Source of the DNA: Azophilus sp026709365
GTDB taxonomy: Bacteria; Pseudomonadota; Gammaproteobacteria; Pseudomonadales; Azotimanducaceae
Length of the DNA: 64,000 bases
Assembly (NCBI GenBank): GCA_965200175.1
Contig: OZ241345.1
Span: 2,914,001 to 2,978,000 of the forward strand
Direction: 5' to 3'
The translations under genes and the position numbers were made by a program. Within the stretch, counting starts at the first letter, position 1. Every line of letters starts with the position of its first letter. Of the stretch, positions 59,617 through 64,000 are shown piece by piece. The notes beneath the pieces are model-generated. The model worked only from the letters and a program-made list of their open reading frames with translations. It had not been told where the DNA came from and did not search any database.

Positions 59617-60690
59617 CTACCCAACCGGGCCGGGGCGGGGCTGGCGCTTGGCGATGCGGACTTCGAGCACCCGCACCAATGGGCTGGCGCTTGACGCATT
59701 GGCCTGCCGCCAGCGCGCGATGGCCCGACTGGCGGTGCGCTCCTGGTCATTGCGCAAGCCTTCCTCGCGCAGCACTAGGGGCTGGCCTTGGCCGGTTTCA
59801 ATGACGACCTCGTACCAGCAGCGCAGGCGCATCCGCAAGGGCGGCGGCTGGTCCGGGAAATCGCTTTTCCAAGCGCCGATCCCCTGGACGTACTGGAAAC
59901 GCCGGCCGGGCTCCACAGTCCGCCAAGACTGCCCAATCTGATCCAGAAAGCGCCAGCGGGCATCCGCATTTGCCTTCTTGACCTGACGCTCGGCATCCCC
60001 GAGCACGAGTCGGCGTTCAACCCACGCGGCTAGACAGAGCTTTGCGATCATGGGCGAGCTGCCGCTCCCCACCGACCCGGAAACCCGGGTTTCGGCGTAG
60101 TCGTGAGCACCCCTGACCCAGATGCCGTTCTCGCCGCAGCCGTCGGGAGTGCCGTGCTCAACCCCATCCGCCCCAGGCTCGATTCGCTCAATGAACACCT
60201 CCCCCAGAGCCTCGTGGCCAAAGTCATCGACATCGCTCCAATCCTCTTCGAGGATGGCGTCCAGCTCCTCAAGCCCGCCGTCGATTCGGAAGGTCTCCGA
60301 CCTCGATGCCAAGGTGCGAAGGACCAGCACCGCAGCCGAGCAGCCGGGCTCGGCATCAGCCAAGGTCACATCGTACTCCGTGCCCTTAAGCGCGAATTCG
60401 TAACGAGCCTGCTCCAGAACATGAAGGGCTTGGCGGATGCGCGGACCCGGGCTCCAGAGCGTGCGCCCACGAACGGTTCGCTTGGCCACCGCCTCATCGA
60501 ATCGGATGCCGGACTGCCTAAGGGTGAAACGGGTGGACGAGAGCGCCGCGCCAACCCCTCGCACGTTCTTGGTTCCAAGAATCGTGGAGAGCTCTTCGGT
60601 GGTCAGCGCCGATCCCGTCTCCACCATGCGCTCCAGCGCGCCGAGCCCCGCCCAATACTTGGCAAGCACCGGATCAACCATTTCGTCCAT
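59617..60690 (-). CDS. Unknown protein of 357 residues
   Basis: Starts MDEMVDPVLAKYWAGLGAL. The N-terminal 90 residues (MVETGSALTTEELSTILGTKNVRGVGAALSSTRF) could be a winged-helix-like domain. The rest is mixed alpha/beta with many acidic residues and ends in an Arg-rich tail. No catalytic motif or membrane helix is visible and I do not recognise the family. Good open frame and codon use support a real gene. Confidence 0.6.
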   Translation of the reverse strand: MDEMVDPVLAKYWAGLGALERMVETGSALTTEELSTILGTKNVRGVGAALSSTRFTLRQSGIRFDEAVAKRTVRGRTLWSPGPRIRQALHVLEQARYEFALKGTEYDVTLADAEPGCSAAVLVLRTLASRSETFRIDGGLEELDAILEEDWSDVDDFGHEALGEVFIERIEPGADGVEHGTPDGCGENGIWVRGAHDYAETRVSGSVGSGSSPMIAKLCLAAWVERRLVLGDAERQVKKANADARWRFLDQIGQSWRTVEPGRRFQYVQGIGAWKSDFPDQPPPLRMRLRCWYEVVIETGQGQPLVLREEGLRNDQERTASRAIARWRQANASSASPLVRVLEVRIAKRQPRPGPVG

Positions 60691-60742
60691 ACCTCAAACG
60701 CCTGTTTTCATGCCTAGTCCCGAATCGTCCGACGCCAGTGCC

Positions 60743-61402
60743 TCACCGCCACGCGAATGCCGGCTGTTCGTAGTGGGCGACTCGGGTGTGGCGACCCAAC
60801 AGGCACACTTCGCGGAACTGGTAGATCAACGCGGCAGTCGGGGCGGCGATCCAGTCGTTACCGACGGGCATGCGCAGCACGGGGTGTGCGCTGCTGGCGA
60901 CCCGATCGAGCAGCGGCGCGTCCTCGCGCATGAACTCGCTCAGGGGGATGCGATGCACCGAGGCCACTTCGGCAGGGTTGTGGTTGGTTTCAAGGCCCGG
61001 CCCGCCCCAAACGACCACCGGGCTCATGACGAATCCGGAGCGGGTGACGAAGTCATCCAAGGCGCCGATCACCTCCCCTGGATCCAAGTGTACGTCCACT
61101 TCCTCGCGCAACTCGCGCAACGCCGTCTGCACGGGCGCCTCCCCGGCGTCCAGCCGTCCGCCGGGAAAGGCCCACTGGCCCGGATGGTTGCGCAGCTTCG
61201 CCGAGCGCCGGGTGAGGATCAGCGCCGCCTCCGGGCGCCAGGCTTCGGAGGTCTCGAGGCCCGGCAGGTCCGCACCATGGGCGGCGTCGGTCACGGTGAT
61301 GGCGACGGCCGCATGATGGGCGTCGTCCAACTTGTTTTCGATGACGTCGAAGGCCGCTAGGTTGGCGGTGATGCTGGCTTTGAGCTGGTCGTCGCAGAGC
61401 AT
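60743..61402 (-). CDS. CoA pyrophosphatase (NUDIX)
   Basis: A 219-residue protein. LRNHPGQWAFPGGRLDAGE is the CoA-pyrophosphatase signature followed by the Nudix box (G-E-RELREEV). The position usually held by Gly after the second Glu is Asp here (EEVDV). Hydrolyses CoA to phosphopantetheine and 3',5'-ADP in this family (NudL type). Family length is normal. Confidence 0.9.
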   Translation of the reverse strand: MLCDDQLKASITANLAAFDVIENKLDDAHHAAVAITVTDAAHGADLPGLETSEAWRPEAALILTRRSAKLRNHPGQWAFPGGRLDAGEAPVQTALRELREEVDVHLDPGEVIGALDDFVTRSGFVMSPVVVWGGPGLETNHNPAEVASVHRIPLSEFMREDAPLLDRVASSAHPVLRMPVGNDWIAAPTAALIYQFREVCLLGRHTRVAHYEQPAFAWR

Positions 61403-61436
61403 CAGTGAAGCATACGCGCAATGACGCTGTTGAAGC

Positions 61437-61495
61437 CATGCCGCGCGCCCGTCGCGTGGGTCAGGTTCCGAGATGTTTCCGAACCCTCACATGCG
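61437..61495 (-). repeat. Isolated constant box of the modular repeat
   Basis: GTCGCGTGGGTCAGGTTCCG and TTTCCGAACCCTCAC match the constant box of the palindromic repeats in reverse orientation; the core and third hairpins are missing. Sits just upstream of higBA. Confidence 0.7.
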
Positions 61496-61559
61496 CGCCC
61501 GCAAAGTGTAGTGGCTCATCCGTGGAAAACTGTGCCGCTACAGGCTACACTCAACTCGC

Positions 61560-61832
61560 ATGAGAATCGCGCACAAGGCGCTGCGCAGGCTGCACGACAA
61601 CGACCGCCCGCAGGGACTGCCCCAGGAGCTCGTTGCCCGAATCCGGCGCATCCTCGGCACACTCCGCGTCGCGACGAAGCCAGCGGACGTCGACCTCCCC
61701 GGCTACCGTCTGCACCCCTTGAGAGGCGACCGCACAGGGTGGTGGAGCATACGGGTCAGCGGCAACTGGCGCATCGTTTTCCGGTTCCGCGACGGCGAGC
61801 CGGTTGATGTGGACCTGATCGACTACCACTAG
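61560..61832 (+). CDS. higB: HigB-type toxin (RelE/ParE superfamily)
   Basis: A 90-residue protein. GYRLHPLRGDRTGWWSIRVSGNWRIVFRFRDGEPVDVDLIDYH is the HigB C-terminal core, with the RNase Arg/Trp-Arg positions. Toxin-first order with an HTH antitoxin nine bases downstream is the HigBA layout. A CTACACT sequence 12 bp before the ATG may be a -10 box. Confidence 0.92.
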   Translation: MRIAHKALRRLHDNDRPQGLPQELVARIRRILGTLRVATKPADVDLPGYRLHPLRGDRTGWWSIRVSGNWRIVFRFRDGEPVDVDLIDYH

Positions 61833-61841
61833 GAGACAAAG

Positions 61842-62108
61842 ATGGCCACCATGCTCAATCCTCCCCATCCCGGCGAGACCTTGCGCCACGACTGCATCGA
61901 AGCGAGCGGCCTCACCGTCACGGAGGCTGCGCGGCTGCTCGGCTGCTCGCGTCCCGCCCTGTCGCGCCTGTTGAACGGACGGGCGGGAATATCGCCCGAA
62001 ATGGCCATTGGGCTTGAGCGCCAAGGCTGGAGCAACGCGGACTTCTGGATGCGCCTGCAGGCTGCCTACGACCTCGCGCAGGTGCGCCGCCGGGCCTCCG
62101 CCGCCTAG
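61842..62108 (+). CDS. higA: HigA-type antitoxin (Xre HTH)
   Basis: An 88-residue protein: HPGETLRHDCIEASGLTVTEAARLLGCSRPALSRLLNGRAGISPEMAIGLERQGWSNADFWMRLQAAYDLAQVR. This is the classic HigA/VapI wording with its helix-turn-helix. It neutralises HigB and represses the operon. ATG follows AGGAGACAAAG. Confidence 0.95.
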   Translation: MATMLNPPHPGETLRHDCIEASGLTVTEAARLLGCSRPALSRLLNGRAGISPEMAIGLERQGWSNADFWMRLQAAYDLAQVRRRASAA

Positions 62109-62229
62109 CTTCCGCCCCGCGAACCCAAACACCGCTATGCCCAGCCGCCACCACTGACACCCGAGCAAGTGGCCGCATCGGAGGTCGCGCTCAACTGTTT
62201 CTTTGGAGCGCCTGCATAGCCTAGAGGGG

Positions 62230-62702
62230 GGCGAGACGCTAATCGCCAAGGCTATGAAAGCCGCCCTCATTGAAGCGTTTTTGATATCGCCCGCTCGGCG
62301 CGAGCGCGGCTCCAAGATGCCGCAGGTGCTCCATTTGGCCTAAGTGTTTCAACGCTTCGTCAGGGCGGACACAGCCCACGGCGATCAGTCGTTTCTGGAC
62401 GCCTGCCGCTCCTTCGGGGTGGGCTGCCTACTGGCGACAATCCACGGCGTCCATCCAGCACGCGCTTGCGACCGCTGGCGAGCCTTCGCCCTTCACGGCG
62501 ATTGAGATTCTGCTCAGCAACACGGCCTCGAAGATGCTGTTCCGGTCCACGGGAACAGGCACCAGGGAAATCTTGGGCGACCTCGGCCGACCGCGTGTCG
62601 GCGGTCAGGCCGCCCGCGACGCTGCGGCTGGGCGAGTGCTACGCGAGCCTGCCGGACGGGCGCTTTGAGCGGCGGCAGCTGCGGCCGCTCCAGTTCGCCT
62701 AA
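62230..62702 (+). pseudogene. Conjugative coupling-protein-like ATPase, C-terminal remnant
   Basis: Pieces in several frames read AMKAALIEAFLIS...KMPQVLHLA, then a stop, then FQRFVRADTAHGDQSFLDACRSFGVGCLLAT, QHALATAGEP, EILLSNTASKMLFRSTGTGTREIL and LRLGECYASLPDGRFERRQLRP. This is the C-terminal part of TraD/TraG-like or HerA-like DNA-transfer ATPases. At least one stop and two frame changes are present. It shows that a conjugative element once lay here. Confidence 0.7.
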
Positions 62703-63100
62703 TCCCGGCTCCGGCTCGCAGGGCGGCGCACCAACGCCCGGCGGGCCGAACCCATGTCCAAGCCCCGCGCATGGGCCTTGGGACCAATGGCCGAAGCGCG
62801 TTCGTTGCCGTTGCAACCGTCCCGACATTCAAATGAGGTTGACCGTGCGAAATCATTCTGCGGGCAGTCCCTTGGTCGGGATACCCGCTGAATACAACAT
62901 CCCGATTGGCCGGGCACTAGCTACCCTAGGCGCAGGGCGAATAGGTGGGACCTTTACCCGTGGAGTGATTTCGCGTGTCCCGGCACCCAGCCGGGCGATG
63001 CGGCCAAGCTTGGCGCAACAACGCGCATGGGAAACGGAGGTGACCAACATGCAAACCAGATGCCCCCGCCGGAGCGCCCCAAGCGATTCAGGAGATAGTG
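62703..63100. other. Gene-poor stretch
   Basis: 400 bp after the coupling-protein remnant. An open frame on the plus strand exists but has no recognisable content. No promoter or hairpin stands out until the motif at 63101. Confidence 0.5.
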
Positions 63101-63146
63101 GGTGGCTCGGCCACTGAGGAAACAACGCGGGTTGTCCCGCTTTCAC
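63101..63146 (+). promoter_or_regulatory. Two-hairpin motif, copy 1, upstream of the TM2 gene
   Basis: GTGGCTCGGCCAC then GAGGAAACAAC then GCGGGTTGTCCCGC and TTTCAC. Two small stems in fixed order. The same arrangement (GTGGCCCGGCCAC, AGGAGGCA, GCGGGCAACCCCGC, TTTCTC) recurs at 63772-63818. Both lie 25-50 bases before a short-leader or lipoprotein start. Possible attenuator, terminator or RNA element. Confidence 0.5.
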
Positions 63147-63191
63147 TTCGACTACTTGATTACACGCGGCAGAAACATAGGAGACTAAGAC

Positions 63192-63257
63192 GTGACTAAA
63201 GACACAAGAGCAACTGAAGGCAAGCATTTGGCCTCAAAGCGCAGGAGGTTCAAATGA
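63192..63257 (+). CDS. 21-residue leader peptide frame coupled to the TM2 gene
   Basis: GTG 63192 lies after AGGAGACTAAGAC and reads VTKDTRATEGKHLASKRRRFK to TGA at 63257. The stop overlaps the ATG of the TM2 gene (ATGA). The strongly basic end RRRF is encoded by the bases that form the AGGAGG ribosome site of the next gene. Coupled translation is likely; function unknown. Confidence 0.4.
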   Translation: MTKDTRATEGKHLASKRRRFK

Positions 63258-63622
63258 GCGCCGCGCAAAGCGCGGACGCCAAGTCGGCAGGGCTCGCATA
63301 CGTTCTCTGGTTTTTCCTCGGCTTCCTCGGCATCCATCGGCTGTACCTTGGGAGAATCGGGTCGGACGTGACGATGCTGATCCTCACGTTGCTCGCGGGG
63401 TTCATCAGCCTCATTCCGCTCCTGGGCTGGATGGTGGCGGGTTTCCTTTTCCCTGCGGTGGGTGTCTGGTGGATTGTTGACGCGTTCCTGATTCCGGGCA
63501 TCGCCCGCGGCGCGACGCCCGTGGCGGGAGCGCAGGCCACTGAAGCGGGCGATGCGAACCCCGACGCGAAAACCAAGCGCAAGAAGAGCTTCGTGGAGCG
63601 TATGGCCGAACTCGGGGATTGA
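63254..63622 (+). CDS. TM2-domain membrane protein
   Basis: A 122-residue protein; ATG 63254 follows GCAGGAGGTTCAA. SAGLAYVLWFFLGFLGIHRLYLGRIGSDV is the TM2 signature with the first helix, then two more hydrophobic stretches (TMLILTLLAGFISLIPLLGW and FPAVGVWWIVDAFLIPGIA). A charged tail ends KTKRKKSFVERMAELGD. Function of TM2 proteins in bacteria is not established. Confidence 0.85.
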   Translation: MSAAQSADAKSAGLAYVLWFFLGFLGIHRLYLGRIGSDVTMLILTLLAGFISLIPLLGWMVAGFLFPAVGVWWIVDAFLIPGIARGATPVAGAQATEAGDANPDAKTKRKKSFVERMAELGD

Positions 63623-63771
63623 GCGACAGTGTCAGCACCGCGTCCGTGCGGTAGCGGGGCTACCAAGGCCGCAACAAGACGATGGCCGAGTGGGGGCGGG
63701 ATGGCGGTGCATCCCTACCGATCAGGAGGACCAGCAGTGCTTGGCTGGATCAACAACCGAACCGGTTGATC

Positions 63772-63818
63772 GGTGGCCCGGCCACAGGAGGCAGCGCGGG
63801 CAACCCCGCTTTCTCTTT
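63772..63818 (+). promoter_or_regulatory. Two-hairpin motif, copy 2, upstream of a lipoprotein gene
   Basis: GTGGCCCGGCCAC, AGGAGGCA, GCGGGCAACCCCGC, TTTCTC; see copy 1 at 63101. It lies 22 bp before the start of the lipoprotein. A tiny frame (GTG 63737, LGWINNRTG) with AGGAGG before it precedes the motif. Confidence 0.5.
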
Positions 63819-63839
63819 CACATTCTGGAGGTAGCCGAC

Positions 63840-64000
63840 GTGAAGCAAGCCAACACATTCAAATCCCTAAAGTCTTGGTTCGGAACGCTCATTGCAATCG
63901 CTGCGGTTGCGGCGCTGCAAGCGTGTTCCGATCCAATTACCTGTGCGGAAGCCAAGGCCACGCTGTCGATGGGCGGCTCGCCCAAGTCGGCGGACGAAGC
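63840..64000 (+). CDS. Putative lipoprotein, N-terminal part (runs off the right edge)
   Basis: GTG 63840 lies after TTCTGGAGGTAGCC. It encodes KQANTFKSLKSWFGTLIAIAAVAALQACSDPITC, a lipoprotein signal with lipobox LQAC; ITCAEAKATLSMGG continues to the window end. Only 53 codons are visible, so the family cannot be named. Confidence 0.7.
   Translation, partial: MKQANTFKSLKSWFGTLIAIAAVAALQACSDPITCAEAKATLSMGGSPKSADE

Overview
The window is GC-rich and looks like the chromosome of a gammaproteobacterium. Supporting markers are a RimK-like ATP-grasp operon with a retropepsin-like protease and a 7TM protein, RhlB, a complete PotFGHI polyamine importer, a type II secretion secretin, and an ArgC of the short type. 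The genus cannot be named from sequence alone. Reading both strands finds ordinary core genes at both ends and a long accessory stretch in the middle (about 6.9-37 kb) full of broken genes, insertion sequences (IS) and repeats.

Layout. 1-6.9 kb: the 5' end of smc (minus strand), a sodium:solute symporter, and a three-gene operon (retropepsin-like lipoprotein, 7TM inactive transglutaminase, RimK-like ligase). 6.9-11.4 kb: a defence block, with McrBC whose mcrB carries a 10-bp deletion inside Walker A, then a RES/Xre toxin-antitoxin pair. 11.6-13.8 kb: a malonyl-CoA-synthetase-like ligase and a TPR protein. 13.8-24.2 kb: Rpn-family genes and fragments, a lone gspD preceded by a broken chimeric copy of its own 5' end, two apparently identical copies of a secreted 580-residue protein in a 2,094-bp direct repeat, and the C-terminal remnant of a third copy. 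24.2-37.2 kb: a mobile-element graveyard. It holds four paralogous coiled-coil/TM mini-proteins, transposase remnants, a ParA gene split by an IS630 element, an IS481-like element abutting an ISKra4 element, a DUF1643-like gene, a DUF2335 gene and hsdR/Rpn remnants.

37.2-47 kb: three overlapping minus-strand genes (two FAD oxidoreductases and a GcvT-fold protein) sit back to back with a plus-strand coiled-coil gene and potFGHI; together they suggest uptake and oxidative demethylation of a methylated amine or polyamine (inference). 47-55 kb: rhomboid protease, HisC, AI-2E-type permease, nitrilase-family amidase, RhlB, an aspartate-aminotransferase-like enzyme and ArgC, mostly packed or overlapping. 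55-64 kb: LLM-class oxidoreductase, cytochrome c'-like and b561-like proteins, HNH nuclease, SPOR lipoprotein, peroxiredoxin, an unknown protein, CoA pyrophosphatase, HigBA, a decayed conjugative-coupling ATPase, a TM2 protein and the start of a lipoprotein.

The strongest unexplained signal is a family of modular palindromic repeats. A constant box is followed by a GGAGTTTCGC/GCGAAACTCC hairpin and then a third hairpin whose sequence differs between loci. It recurs near 11.5, 14.6, 14.7, 56.1 and 59.5 kb. Hairpin-only versions lie at 45.1, 45.2 and 53.4 kb, the last in frame inside an aminotransferase gene. Other short palindromes sit inside the IS481-like transposase and the 5' end of gspD. 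No tRNA, rRNA or CRISPR array was seen.
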